Source of the DNA: Clostridium sp. NkU-1
GTDB taxonomy: Bacteria > Bacillota_A > Clostridia > Lachnospirales > Lachnospiraceae
Reading direction: 5' to 3'
Length of the DNA: 64,000 nt
NCBI GenBank assembly: GCA_001312405.1
Contig: BBDR01000007.1
Span: 124,001-188,000, forward strand
Shown: one piece after another, positions 40,604 through 50,018 of the stretch
How positions within the stretch are numbered: position 1 is the first letter of the stretch
Layout: every line of letters begins with the position of its first letter
Notes under the pieces: generated by a model
Database searches by the model: none
What the model was told of the DNA's origin: nothing
What the model saw: only the letters and a program-made list of their open reading frames with translations
Translations under genes and position numbers: made by a program

Positions 40604-42113
40604 TTATTCCGTATACCGGTCTATGAAATAAGAGAGCCGCAGCAGGAACAGGGTATTGATATCCGCCAAATCAAGCTGGCATAAGCCGGTGATGCGGTTT
40701 AAGCGGTATGCAAGGGAATTACGGTGTATGTACAGGCTTTCAGAGGCCAGCTTGATATTGCAGCCCTTTTCAATAAAGACACAGAGCGTTTTGTACAATT
40801 GAGAACTGTTTTCCCGGTCATACTGTTTCAGCACTGCAAGGGCGGGATGGCAGAACCGTTCCAGGCGGCCGGCATCTTTTACCTCGGAGAGCAGGTGAAA
40901 AATCTGATAATCCTGGTAAAAGCACACAGGTTCTTCGCTTCCTAATTTCTGTCCCATTTCCAGGGCCGCAAGCGCCTGTTCGTAGTGGCGCACAAAGGTT
41001 TCCATGTCAGTAAAGCAATTACTGATTCCAATCTGCATCGGTTCTTTTTGATACAATGCCTTTAATTTTTCCAGTATTCCAGGGCCTGGGTTTTCTTCCT
41101 CATCTAAGGGAATAATTCCGACGATGCCTTTTTTTATGGCAGGTAACAAGAATGCCTGGGATAGAAGCCTTCAGACTCTTGCATGCAAGAGAATTTAAGT
41201 GCTGCTGCCCCATATATTTTGCAGGACGGAGAAAGATCACCTGCATTCTGGAAGGAAAACGGAGCTTTTTAAGCCTTGGCTGAATATCTCTTAAGGGCGC
41301 TCCTATTAACATTTCGTACAGCAGATCGTGATACAGGCCGGTCCCTTCAAACAGCCCGGGGGTGTAACAGGTAATGGTATAGCTAAGGGCATGGCTTATG
41401 ATGCTCAGCATTTCAAAATGAAAGGGAAGGAAGGGATTCTCTCCTTCAATGGTCAATAAGAAGCCTATCTGCGTCTGGTTATGGAATACCTTGCTGGCCA
41501 GTTTCCGGTAGGGGGATATGGGACAGGTGACTTCCACTGCAGCAGTAGTCTGAGGCGTATTGCGGACACACTGCATGCTTTTTACCCCATTGATAAATTC
41601 ATAGCCGCAGTAGCCCCGCTTTGTATTTTCGATCCAGAGAGGATCAGGGACAGGGTAGGAGTCGGAGCTTGCAAGAATTTTAAAATTCATGTCGCAAAAT
41701 AACAGGGAATTGCCAAGCTTTACGGAAGCGGCTTCAATAACAGATTCTATGGTGCGGGTTTCATCAGCCAGGGCCGTAAGCTCGGTATAAATGCCATCGT
41801 TTCTTGTGGATTCGACCAAAGTTTTGATATCATTAAATATAGAAAACAGGGAGTTTTCCGGGACCAGGGCTGCATTGCCTTCCAACGAAAAGGGCAGTAC
41901 ATGTTCACCGGTTCCGGCCAGAATGCAATGGACAGGAAAAGACTTTGCAGCCGCCAGTTGTTTATCGTAACCAAAGTAAAGGGTGTTTTTGGCGGCAGAA
42001 TTCTGTCTGCCGTCCAGAAAAGCAACATTTTGTATTTCAGAATTTTCCTCCTGAGAGAGGATATCTATGTTATATTCTTCAGAAATTCTTTCAATCAGCT
42101 TTGAAAATGTCAT
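40604..42113 (-). CDS. PucR/CdaR-family regulator (frameshifted)
   Basis: The C-terminus carries the PucR helix-turn-helix, NIKLASESLYIHRNSLAYRLNRITGLCQLDL, and a GGDEF-like degenerate region before it (QIGISNCFTDMETFVRHYEQALAALEMG). The N-terminal 350 residues are a long sensory region with a GAF-like core. ATG 42113 has AGGAAAAC upstream; longer starts are possible. The frame breaks near 41133, at a T7 run on the plus strand. Restored length is about 500 residues. It is divergent from the enoate reductase fusion gene, and a TATCGTTTATSATA motif lies between them, so it probably regulates that gene. Confidence 0.82.
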
Positions 42114-42192
42114 GGTTTTCCTCATTTCCTGGATGAATGGGCAATGGCTTTTTCTTAGACTATAGTGCATTGTAAACAAGTTGTCAAATCCT

Positions 42193-42264
42193 TATCGTTT
42201 ATCATATACGTTGTGGTATGACTGCACTTCTTTTATACTGATGTCAAGACTGGAAACGTTTACA
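42193..42264 (+). promoter_or_regulatory. Promoter, TATCGTTTAT motif and cre-like site before the enoate reductase fusion
   Basis: TTGTGG (42211-42216), 17-base spacer, TATACT (42234-42239). TATCGTTTATCATA lies at 42193-42206, just upstream, and differs by one base from a site at 47310-47323 before sucD. TGGAAACGTTTACA (42251-42264) fits the CcpA cre consensus and sits just after the start of transcription, where it could block expression in rich sugar. Confidence 0.6.
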
Positions 42265-42281
42265 AACGGAACAGGAGGTAT

Positions 42282-45098
42282 ATGATGTATAACAGGTTAT
42301 TTGAAGAGGGGAAAATCGGTAAGGTGGTACTAAAGAACCGCCTGGTAATGTCACCCATGGGATGCGGACTTGCCAACCTAGATGGTACGCCGTCAGAAGA
42401 TATGCTGGCCTTTTATGAGGCAAGAGCAATAGGAGGGGCAGGATTAATCATTCCGGAAATCACCCGGATTAATGACGTACATGGGGCAGGGCTTATGAGG
42501 CAGCTTTCTGTTACAAAGGACAGGCACATTGAGCCTTTGGCAAGGCTTGCCCAGGTGGTTCACAGGCATGGAAGCAGGATTTTTATACAGCTGCATCATC
42601 CGGGACGTGAAACGGTATCGGCCCTTCTGGGCGGCCAGCCCGTTGTGGCACCATCTCCCATCCCCTGCAAGGTGGCCAAGCAGGAGACCAGGGGCCTTAC
42701 GACAGAGGAAATAAAAGAAATTATCCAGCAATTCACAGACGGTGCTGCCAGAGTACAAAAAGCAGGCTGTGACGGCATTGAACTGCATGCTGCCCACGGA
42801 TACCTGCTCCACCAGTTTCTTTCTCCCTATACCAATAAAAGAGAAGATGAATATGGCGGCAGCTTTGAGAACCGGCTGAGAATTGTAACTGATATCATTG
42901 CAGGGATCAGAAAGGCATGCGGCCCGGATTTTGTGGTTGGTGTCCGGTTGAGCGTGGAGGAGTTCCTGGATAAAACAGGAGTAACGGAGGAATATTTACA
43001 TATACAGGACGGCATAAAGATTGCTATGGCTTTGGAACAGGAGGGAATCGATTTTATAGATGTCAGCTGCGGCTTATATGAAACAGGAATGACCTGTGTG
43101 GAGCCCATGTCCTTTCCTCAGGGCTGGAGACATGATTTGCTGGCAGCAATAAAAAGCCATGTAACGATCCCGGTAATCGGTGTATCCGTCATCAGGGAGC
43201 CTGCAGTGGCAGAAACATTTCTGGAAGAGGGAGTGGTGGATTTTGTATCCATGGGGCGTTCCTGGATTGCAGATGAAGAGTGGGGCAAAAAGGTACTGGA
43301 GGGCAGAGAGGACGAATTGAGAAAGTGCGTATCCTGCCTCCGCTGCTTTGAAAGCTTAAGCGAATACAATGCCGCCGGTTTGCCGCCGGAATGTTCTTTG
43401 AACCCAAGATATGCAAGAGAAAGAAAATACGGGGACTTAGTCCAGGATATAAAAGGGCACAGGGCAGTGGTCGTGGGAGGCGGACCGGCAGGCATGTGTG
43501 CTGCCCAGACCCTTGCCCAGCGAGGCGTGGAGGTGATTTTGCTTGACCGCCGGTCAGAGCTTGGAGGCATGGTAAATCTGGCAAAAATGCCGCCTGGGAA
43601 GGAACGGCTGCAGTGGATCGCAGATTATTACAACAGCGAATTCAGCCGGCTTGGTGTGGAGGTCCGGTTGAACACGGAGGCAGCAGCTGAGACGATCTTA
43701 GCCTGTAAGCCGGATGCGGTCATCCTTGCCACCGGTTCCTCTTCAATCGTTCCGGGCAGGATTCCGGGAATTAACGGCTGCAATGTATTTACAGCAGAGT
43801 CTGTTTTGTCCGGCAAAGCGGACTTAAAAGGAAAAAGGGTCGCATTAATAGGAGCCGGTCTTACGGGACTTGAGACAGCAGAATATTTGTGCGGGAGAGG
43901 AAATAAAGTTACTATTGTAGATATGGCTGAAAAACCGGCACCCAATGGAAACCGCACCAATGTGGCGGATGTATGCGGGCGGCTGGAAAAAGCCGGGGCT
44001 GTTTACCTACTGGGGCATTCCCTTAAGGAAATCACACCGGAGGGGGTTGTATTAGAGAATCTTGAGAATCAGGAAGAGGTCATTGCAGAGTCAGATGCCG
44101 TGGTATTGTCTCTGGGATTTCTTCCGGATCAGTCACTGCTTCAAAGCCTGCAGGCAGAGGGAGTTCCGGTGAAGGTAATTGGAAGCGCCTTAAAAGACGG
44201 ACCCATAGCGCCGGCGGTACGCACCGGCTTTGAGACCGGACGGGAATTGTTTGCAGAGAAAGGAAAAGCTCCCAGTTTTCTTATTACAGGGGAAGACATG
44301 GCTAACTTCGGAAGAATCTCTCTTATGGATAATCAGGAGGGGATTTATATCAGCTATCTGACTGATCCGGAAGCTGTTGCCAGAATACTGCCGCCTCCGT
44401 TAAAGCCCTTTTCCATGCCTGTTGTAACCCTTTCCGTCTGTCGCGTTAAGAACCCCACCTTTGCAGATGATTACTACGAGGCAATTCTTGGTGTTTATGC
44501 AACTTACGGAAAATCCCTGGGCTTATATCCCCTGGGCCTGGTGCTTGGAGGTCCGGGATCAGAAATGGCGGTACAGTGCGGCCGTGATAACGGGAGTATT
44601 CCAAAGAAATCAGGAGCTGAATTTGTTATCCGGAAGAATGGTGACAGGATCACTGCAGGTGTTACCAGAAGGGGGACACAGCTGGTAGAGGCAACTGTAA
44701 AATCAGGTGAATACAACAATCCCATGGCAGCAGCTCTTTACCAGTTTCCGGCAGCAGGCAAACAGACCTTTGGAGGCGGTTTCTATTTTCATTTTGACCG
44801 CATTCCCGATGAAAAGGGAGTATCCCATTTCACAAACGGCGCCTTGCTCATGAACCAGTGCGAGTACAATTATCAGGCCTGGGAGCCGGGCTTTGCAGCC
44901 TTAAATCTTACCTCCAGCGTGGATGATCCATGGGGAGAGCTTCCCATCAATACCATTATCGGAGGGGCTTATTCAAAGAACAGCTTGCTTGTACACAAGC
45001 TGAATCTGATGGAAAAGCTGGATGCAGACGAAATTGTTCCGTATTTGCTGACCGGGCGCTATGACCGCACGGCATTTATGGAGACCGGACGTATTTAA
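42282..45098 (+). CDS. Enoate reductase (old yellow enzyme/FAD fusion) with C-terminal acetoacetate-decarboxylase-like domain
   Basis: An intact 938-residue protein; ATG 42285 is better spaced from AGGAGG than 42282. Residues 1-340 are an FMN TIM barrel (NRLVMSPMGCGLANLDG, FIQLHHPGRET, ELHAAHGYLLHQFLSPYTNKREDEYGGS). Cys at about 348-372 in CVSCLRCFE and ECSLNPR bind a [4Fe-4S] cluster. Then FAD and NAD(P) Rossmann motifs follow: VVVGGGPAGMCAAQTL near 394 and VALIGAGLTGLETAEYL near 518. This much is the 2,4-dienoyl-CoA reductase/BaiCD/BaiH plan. Residues about 700-935 are extra, with GRDNGSIPKKSGAEF near 770 resembling the catalytic Lys-Lys motif region of acetoacetate decarboxylase. It should reduce an activated double bond; the extra domain may decarboxylate or bind a ketoacid. 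Confidence 0.85.
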   Translation: MMYNRLFEEGKIGKVVLKNRLVMSPMGCGLANLDGTPSEDMLAFYEARAIGGAGLIIPEITRINDVHGAGLMRQLSVTKDRHIEPLARLAQVVHRHGSRIFIQLHHPGRETVSALLGGQPVVAPSPIPCKVAKQETRGLTTEEIKEIIQQFTDGAARVQKAGCDGIELHAAHGYLLHQFLSPYTNKREDEYGGSFENRLRIVTDIIAGIRKACGPDFVVGVRLSVEEFLDKTGVTEEYLHIQDGIKIAMALEQEGIDFIDVSCGLYETGMTCVEPMSFPQGWRHDLLAAIKSHVTIPVIGVSVIREPAVAETFLEEGVVDFVSMGRSWIADEEWGKKVLEGREDELRKCVSCLRCFESLSEYNAAGLPPECSLNPRYARERKYGDLVQDIKGHRAVVVGGGPAGMCAAQTLAQRGVEVILLDRRSELGGMVNLAKMPPGKERLQWIADYYNSEFSRLGVEVRLNTEAAAETILACKPDAVILATGSSSIVPGRIPGINGCNVFTAESVLSGKADLKGKRVALIGAGLTGLETAEYLCGRGNKVTIVDMAEKPAPNGNRTNVADVCGRLEKAGAVYLLGHSLKEITPEGVVLENLENQEEVIAESDAVVLSLGFLPDQSLLQSLQAEGVPVKVIGSALKDGPIAPAVRTGFETGRELFAEKGKAPSFLITGEDMANFGRISLMDNQEGIYISYLTDPEAVARILPPPLKPFSMPVVTLSVCRVKNPTFADDYYEAILGVYATYGKSLGLYPLGLVLGGPGSEMAVQCGRDNGSIPKKSGAEFVIRKNGDRITAGVTRRGTQLVEATVKSGEYNNPMAAALYQFPAAGKQTFGGGFYFHFDRIPDEKGVSHFTNGALLMNQCEYNYQAWEPGFAALNLTSSVDDPWGELPINTIIGGAYSKNSLLVHKLNLMEKLDADEIVPYLLTGRYDRTAFMETGRI

Positions 45099-45224
45099 AA
45101 CAGGATACATGAAAGATTGGCATCCGTTTAAACGGTGTCCGGAAGCTTTGTGTTTTGAACTGCCACACAGGAAAAATCCTGTTGTTTAATGCAGATACAT
45201 TTTAAGAAGGAGGATTTTATTATT

Positions 45225-46001
45225 ATGGAAAATTTATTTGATTTATCAGGAAAAGTAGCAGTTGTAACAGGAGCCAGTGCAGGTCTTGGGGCAGATGCGG
45301 CTCTTGCTTATGCGAAAGCAGGGGCTGATGTGGCCTTATTGGCAAGGCGCATTGAGAAACTTAACGGAGTGAAAGCAGAGATCGAGAAATTAGGGCGCAA
45401 AGCCCTGGCAGTGTCCTGTGACATCACACAGGAAGACAGCGTAAAAGCAGCTATGGAGGCTGTGCTGGCTGCTTTCGGTCACATTGATATTTTATTAAAC
45501 AATGCAGGAGTTGCCGTACGTGGCGGTGTTGACAGCATAACAACAGAGGAATGGGATAAGTCTTTTGACACCAATGTAAAGGGAGTCTTTTTAGCAAGCA
45601 AATATGTGATTCCTCAGATGAAGGAAAGAGGCTATGGAAAAATCATAAACATCGCTTCTGTCAATGCGGTCATTGCAGATAAAAGTGATATGTTTATCAG
45701 GCATGCCTACAATGCCTCAAAATCAGCGGTTATTGGATTGACAAAAGGAATGGCCTGTTCCTATGCAAGATATGGAATTACGGTAAATGCCATTGGGCCC
45801 GCACTTTTTGAATCAGAAATGACTGCCAACACCTTATTTAAGTCAGAGCAATTCTTAAGCGCATACAATGCGGTGAATCCGGCGGGGCGTCCCGGACGCA
45901 GAGGAGAGTTAAACGGTACCATTCTTTATCTTTCTTCCGATGCCTCCAGTTATGTGCAGGGACAGTTTATCATTGTAGACGGCGGCGGATCAATCGTATA
46001 A
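45225..46001 (+). CDS. Short-chain dehydrogenase/reductase, classical type
   Basis: An intact 258-residue SDR starting at ATG 45225 after AAGGAGG. VTGASAGLGADAALAYAKAGADVALLARR is the nucleotide-binding start, NNAGVAVRGG the NNAG motif, and the catalytic Ser, Tyr and Lys are in NIASVN and AYNASKSAVIGL. The Arg pair after the first strand favours NADP(H). It ends SSYVQGQFIIVDGGGSIV. Next to the enoate reductase it may reduce the ketone group of the same substrate. Family resemblance alone cannot separate gluconate-type, 3-oxoacyl and steroid dehydrogenases. Confidence 0.88.
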   Translation: MENLFDLSGKVAVVTGASAGLGADAALAYAKAGADVALLARRIEKLNGVKAEIEKLGRKALAVSCDITQEDSVKAAMEAVLAAFGHIDILLNNAGVAVRGGVDSITTEEWDKSFDTNVKGVFLASKYVIPQMKERGYGKIINIASVNAVIADKSDMFIRHAYNASKSAVIGLTKGMACSYARYGITVNAIGPALFESEMTANTLFKSEQFLSAYNAVNPAGRPGRRGELNGTILYLSSDASSYVQGQFIIVDGGGSIV

Positions 46002-46016
46002 AATATTTTTAACTCA

Positions 46017-46062
46017 AAACAGACTGCCTGGTTGAAGCATATAAACCGGGCAGTTTGTTTCA
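46017..46062 (+). terminator. Terminator after the SDR gene
   Basis: A 17-base imperfect stem, AAACAGACTGCCTGGTT with AACCGGGCAGTTTGTTT, ends in T residues. Confidence 0.8.
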
Positions 46063-46202
46063 TTTGACTCAGATAATGGGATGCATGCCGCATCAAAAAT
46101 ACATGAATGGGATAGAATTAAAAAAAGCACTTTTACTCTTGTATCTTGTGCTGATTCAAAGTATAATGAAGCTATATTAAAACATGAGAGGAGATGAGAG
46201 AA

Positions 46203-46364
46203 ATGATAAAATCAAATTTTATTCAGGTGCCGGAACATTTAAATTATACGGAAGCTGACGCAATACAGGCTTTAAAGTCGGAACTGGAAAAGGGAATTGA
46301 AAGTATGGAGCGTGGTTCATTGTATACAATTGAAGAAGCGTGGAAAGAAATTGACGCAATTTAG
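46203..46364 (+). CDS. Putative antitoxin, 53 residues
   Basis: Starts at ATG 46203 after GAGAGGAGA. The product begins MIKSNFIQVPEHLNYTEADAI and ends YTIEEAWKEIDAI, a helical, acidic C-terminus like the neutralising tail of small RelB/ParD-type antitoxins. It lies eight bases before a RelE/ParE-like toxin gene, the standard order. Too short and diverged to name the family firmly. Confidence 0.65.
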   Translation: MIKSNFIQVPEHLNYTEADAIQALKSELEKGIESMERGSLYTIEEAWKEIDAI

Positions 46365-46372
46365 GAGAATGT

Positions 46373-46720
46373 ATGGGAAACCCAATAAATTATAAAATAC
46401 GCCTGACATCTGATGCAAGAAATGATATTGCACAGATAAAACGGTATATTTTAAGTACGTTTAAGTACCGTGAAACTGCAGAAGTGTTCTCAAAAAATAT
46501 CAGATATGCCATATCAAAATTGAGCCCTTTTTCAAAGGCCTATACAAAAACAGGACTGTTGATTCAAGGGCTCGAAGTATATTATAAGCCACACAGCATC
46601 TATCTTATATTCTTTGTGGTAAAAGAGAACAAGGTCATTGTAATACGTATTTTAAAGGATCGGATGTACTGGCAGCCCGTTATAAAAAGAATCAATTCTT
46701 TCGATTTAGAAATCTTTTAA
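46373..46720 (+). CDS. RelE/ParE-superfamily toxin
   Basis: A 115-residue basic protein beginning YKIRLTSDARNDIAQIKRYI, with LSPFSKAYTKTGLLIQGLEVYYKPHSIYLIFFV and VIVIRILKDRMYW, the small beta-sheet toxin fold of RelE/ParE. It may cut ribosome-bound mRNA (RelE) or inhibit gyrase (ParE); the sequence does not decide. GGAGAATG precedes the start. With the gene before it this is a type II toxin-antitoxin pair, isolated between metabolic operons. Confidence 0.8.
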   Translation: MGNPINYKIRLTSDARNDIAQIKRYILSTFKYRETAEVFSKNIRYAISKLSPFSKAYTKTGLLIQGLEVYYKPHSIYLIFFVVKENKVIVIRILKDRMYWQPVIKRINSFDLEIF

Positions 46721-47378
46721 TCAGATAATCTTTTAATCAAAAAATCTTCGAAGTTTTATGAATATTCTATCATATCATTTTATTCCCTTAGCTAAAAAAT
46801 AACTTTCATAGATTCTAATCACCTAAATTTATTTTAATCTTACTATTGCTTCCCAAACGTAATTCACTTAATCCAGGCATAAAGTTTTCTCCTTTGTGAA
46901 AATGTTTGTTTTGGTGACTTCATTCTAACAAAGTTGGAACTTTTTTTTCCATTGTACCATGAAAGGCGGGTTCTTCGGAATCTGCCTTTTTCAGTTTTTA
47001 TGATAAACAGAGCTGGCGGTCCGAAGGTTTTTCTGTTTTCAGACACAACCCCCCTTTTGCTGTATGCTGTTTATTTTATAACAATAATGTTCAAGGTATG
47101 GATAAAAGTACTGGAATTAAGGAGAGAAACCAGGTCATCTTTATGTGGAAAGCACTATAAATCAGTTCCTTTAAGCAAAATTGTATTTGGCGGTTTTGTC
47201 AATAAAGGTAACAAAAACAAAATAAAAAAACACGTATAGATGTAACACTTTCATAATAGACTTATAAATTGTTGTATAAAGTGCATAAAAAGTGGCATAT
47301 AAAAAATTCTATCGTTTATGATAAAAAAACTAGTATTTTCAATTATTGAGAATAAGAGTTAAACTAGTATAAGAAACA
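46721..47378 (+). promoter_or_regulatory. AT-rich spacer with repeated motifs before sucD
   Basis: No convincing gene is seen. TATCGTTTATGATA (47310-47323) nearly repeats the motif at 42193-42206. AAACTAGTAT occurs at 47327-47336 and 47361-47370, direct copies 34 bases apart, the second about 50 bases before the sucD start. They are likely operator sites of the 4-hydroxybutyrate operon. Confidence 0.4.
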
Positions 47379-47420
47379 ATGTTAAAAAAATCACTAATAA
47401 CAAGCAGGGAGGAAACCAAA

Positions 47421-48778
47421 ATGAATCAGTTTATTCAGTCATTGGTAGAACGTTCTAAAAAAGCACAGCAGATCCTATGCACTTATGATCAGGAGAAGAC
47501 AGACGAAATTGTAAAAATGTTCGCAAAGGTTGTTTTCGATCATGCACAGCCGCTGGCAAAGCTGGCTGCAGAAGAAAGCAGAATGGGTGTATATGAGGAC
47601 AAGATTACTAAAAATAAGGGGAAGTCAAGAATTATCTGGAATTCGCTTAAAGGAAAGAAGTCCATCGGCATCATTGGAAGAGACGAGGAGGCAGGTCTCA
47701 TCGAAGTAGCAAAGCCCATGGGAGTCATCGCAGCGGCGACTCCGTGCACCAACCCGGTTGTAACGCCCATGTGCAATGCCATGTTTGCAGTCAAATGCCA
47801 GAATACCATTATCATAGCTCCTCATCCCCGCGGCAAAAAAATGTGCTATGGAGCTGGCAGATCTTTACTATAAGGAGTTAGACCGCATGGGTATTCCCAG
47901 AGATATCTTTCTGGTAATAGAAGAGCCTACCATTGACCTGACCACAGAACTGATGTCAGCCTGCGATGCTGTCATAGCAACCGGAGGCATGGGGGTTGTA
48001 AAATCTGCTTATTCCAGCGGAAAACCAAGCTATGGGGTTGGGCCTGGAAATGTCCAGGGACTGATTGATGAAGGGATCGATTACAAGGCAGCAGCAGGCC
48101 GTATGATAGCCAGCCGTATCTTTGATAATGGAATCATCTGTTCCGGCACCCAGAGCATCATTGCCCCGGAAAAGGATTATGACTCCATTATCAGAGAGTT
48201 TGTGGCTCAGGGCGCTTATTATATTGATGATCCGGCAGTGGTTGCCAGTCTGTCAGAGGTTGTATTCCCAGGCGGCGTCATTAATAAACACGTGGTCGGA
48301 CAGTCGGTTAAGACCATCGCAGGACTGGCGGGCATTTCCATTCCTGAGGGGACAAAGGTCATTATCGTTAAGCCGGAAAGACATGGTGCCGGTGTGGCAT
48401 GGAGTAAGGAAAAAATGTGCCAGTGATGGCGGCTTACAGCTATAAGACATGGGAAGAGGCAGTGCAGATTGCCTATGATAACCTTTTGGTAGAAGGAGAA
48501 GGCCACTCAGCAGATATTCAGTCTGATGATAAAGCACATATCGAATATGCAGGCGTGAAGCTGCCTGTAAGCCGTGTGGTTGTGAATCAGACCTGTTCCA
48601 GCATGGCCGGAGGCGCTTTTGCAAATGCATTGAACCTACCACAACACTTGGCTGCGGAAGCTGGGGGAACAATGCCATCAGCGAGAACCTCTTCTATACC
48701 CATCTGATGAATAAGAGCCGTATCGCATTTGTCAGGAAAGATTGGAAACAGCCGTCTGATGAAGAAATTTTTGCATAG
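47421..48778 (+). CDS. sucD: Succinate-semialdehyde dehydrogenase, CoA-acylating (frameshifted)
   Basis: It reduces succinyl-CoA to succinate semialdehyde. Conserved pieces are MGVYEDKITKNKGKS, IEVAKPMGVIAAATPCTNPVVTPMCNAM, IATGGMGVVKSAYSSGKP and DNGIICSGTQSIIAP, which holds the catalytic Cys, then VNQTCSSMAGGAF and TTLGCGSWGNNAISENL. These closely match my memory of Clostridium kluyveri SucD. ATG 47421 follows AGGGAGGA. Breaks are at A7 (47835-47841) and near 48420 and 48635, where single C insertions restore it. Restored length is about 452 residues. First gene of the 4-hydroxybutyrate operon. Confidence 0.92.
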
Positions 48779-48790
48779 GAGAGTCCGTTT

Positions 48791-49906
48791 ATGAAGGAAG
48801 TTATTTTAAAATCCCAGATTTCATATTACGAAACCTGTTCTGAATTCGCTGAGGATTTTAATCTGGGAAGCGATGATCTGGTATTGACCAATGAATACAT
48901 ATATAACCCGTATTTTGGTGATATGGGTTTAAAGGTACATACAATCTTTCAGGAAACCTATGGGACTGGAGAACCTACGGATGTCATGGTGGATGCGATT
49001 TTAGAAGCAGCAGCAAAGACTGACTGCAAACGGATCGTCGCCATCGGCGGAGGCACGGTAATTGATATTGCAAAGATTCTGGCTGTGTCAGCAGGAGAAT
49101 CCCTGGATTCTCTTTATGAGGCGCCGGAGAAGATTGAAAAGAAACGTGACCTGGTGATTCTTCCTACAACCTGCGGGACGGGAAGTGAAGTGACCAATAT
49201 TTCCATCATTAACCGGACCAGACTGGGGACCAAGGTAGGACTGGTATCTCCTCATATGTATGCGGATGATGCGGTGCTTGTACCGGAGCTTCTTAAGGGA
49301 CTTCCTTTTGGGGTGTTTGCCACCAGCTCCATTGATGCACTGGTTCATGCAGTGGAATCCAGCCTTTCTCCAAAAGCCACCCCTTATACAAAGCTGTTTG
49401 GCTACAAAGCCATTGAGATGATTATCAGGGGATACCAGAAGATTGCGGCAGAGGGAAGGGAAGCAAGGATACCGATTATGAAGGATTTCCTGATTGCAAG
49501 CAACTATGCTGGAATCGCTTTTGGAACTGCAGGATGTGCGGCTGTCCATGCCACCAGCTATCCGCTTGGAGGAACCTATCATGTGGCTCATGGAGAAAGC
49601 AATTATGCCATGTTTACAGGTGTTCTGAAAAATTACATGGAAATATGCCAGGATGGAGAAATTGCCGTAATGAACCAGCGGATGGCAAGGCTTTTGGGAT
49701 GCGGTGTCCAAAACGTTTATGACAAGCTGGATGAGCTGCTTGGGACAATTCTTCCTAAAAAGTCTCTTCATGAATACGGCGTAAAACCGGAAGAGCTTGA
49801 GGTGTTTACAAAGAGTGTTATGGAGCAGCAGGGAAGGCTTATGGCAAATAATTTTGTGCCCTTAGATGCACAAAGAGTCCTTAAGATTTACAAGGAACTA
49901 TTTTGA
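48791..49906 (+). CDS. 4hbD: 4-hydroxybutyrate dehydrogenase
   Basis: An intact 371-residue iron-containing alcohol dehydrogenase, the length of Clostridium kluyveri 4hbD. IVAIGGGTVIDIAKILAV is the nucleotide site and LPTTCGTGSEVTNISI the family signature; metal ligands are in SSIDALVHAVES and YHVAHGESNYAMF. It reduces succinate semialdehyde to 4-hydroxybutyrate, and lies 12 bases after sucD, which makes the semialdehyde. Confidence 0.94.
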   Translation: MKEVILKSQISYYETCSEFAEDFNLGSDDLVLTNEYIYNPYFGDMGLKVHTIFQETYGTGEPTDVMVDAILEAAAKTDCKRIVAIGGGTVIDIAKILAVSAGESLDSLYEAPEKIEKKRDLVILPTTCGTGSEVTNISIINRTRLGTKVGLVSPHMYADDAVLVPELLKGLPFGVFATSSIDALVHAVESSLSPKATPYTKLFGYKAIEMIIRGYQKIAAEGREARIPIMKDFLIASNYAGIAFGTAGCAAVHATSYPLGGTYHVAHGESNYAMFTGVLKNYMEICQDGEIAVMNQRMARLLGCGVQNVYDKLDELLGTILPKKSLHEYGVKPEELEVFTKSVMEQQGRLMANNFVPLDAQRVLKIYKELF

Positions 49907-50018
49907 TCTTAATGATGCAGTCGCACTTTAATCTCATCAAGCAGCAAAGTGAATTGCGAATATCCGATTGACAAGGCTGGAAGACAGTCTGCAAAGTTAA
50001 TAAAAGGAGAGAATGGTT

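Noticed and set aside
32991..46001. Bile acid 7-dehydroxylation (bai) operon
   Set aside because: A CoA ligase, a CaiB-type transferase, an OYE-type reductase and an SDR occur, as in bai. But they lie in separate transcription units, there is no baiE-like dehydratase, and the first unit has the fld/had set.
46934..47239. A 101-residue open frame in the spacer before sucD
   Set aside because: It has no good ribosome site, its composition is odd and I recognise no family in it. The region looks regulatory, so I did not call a gene.
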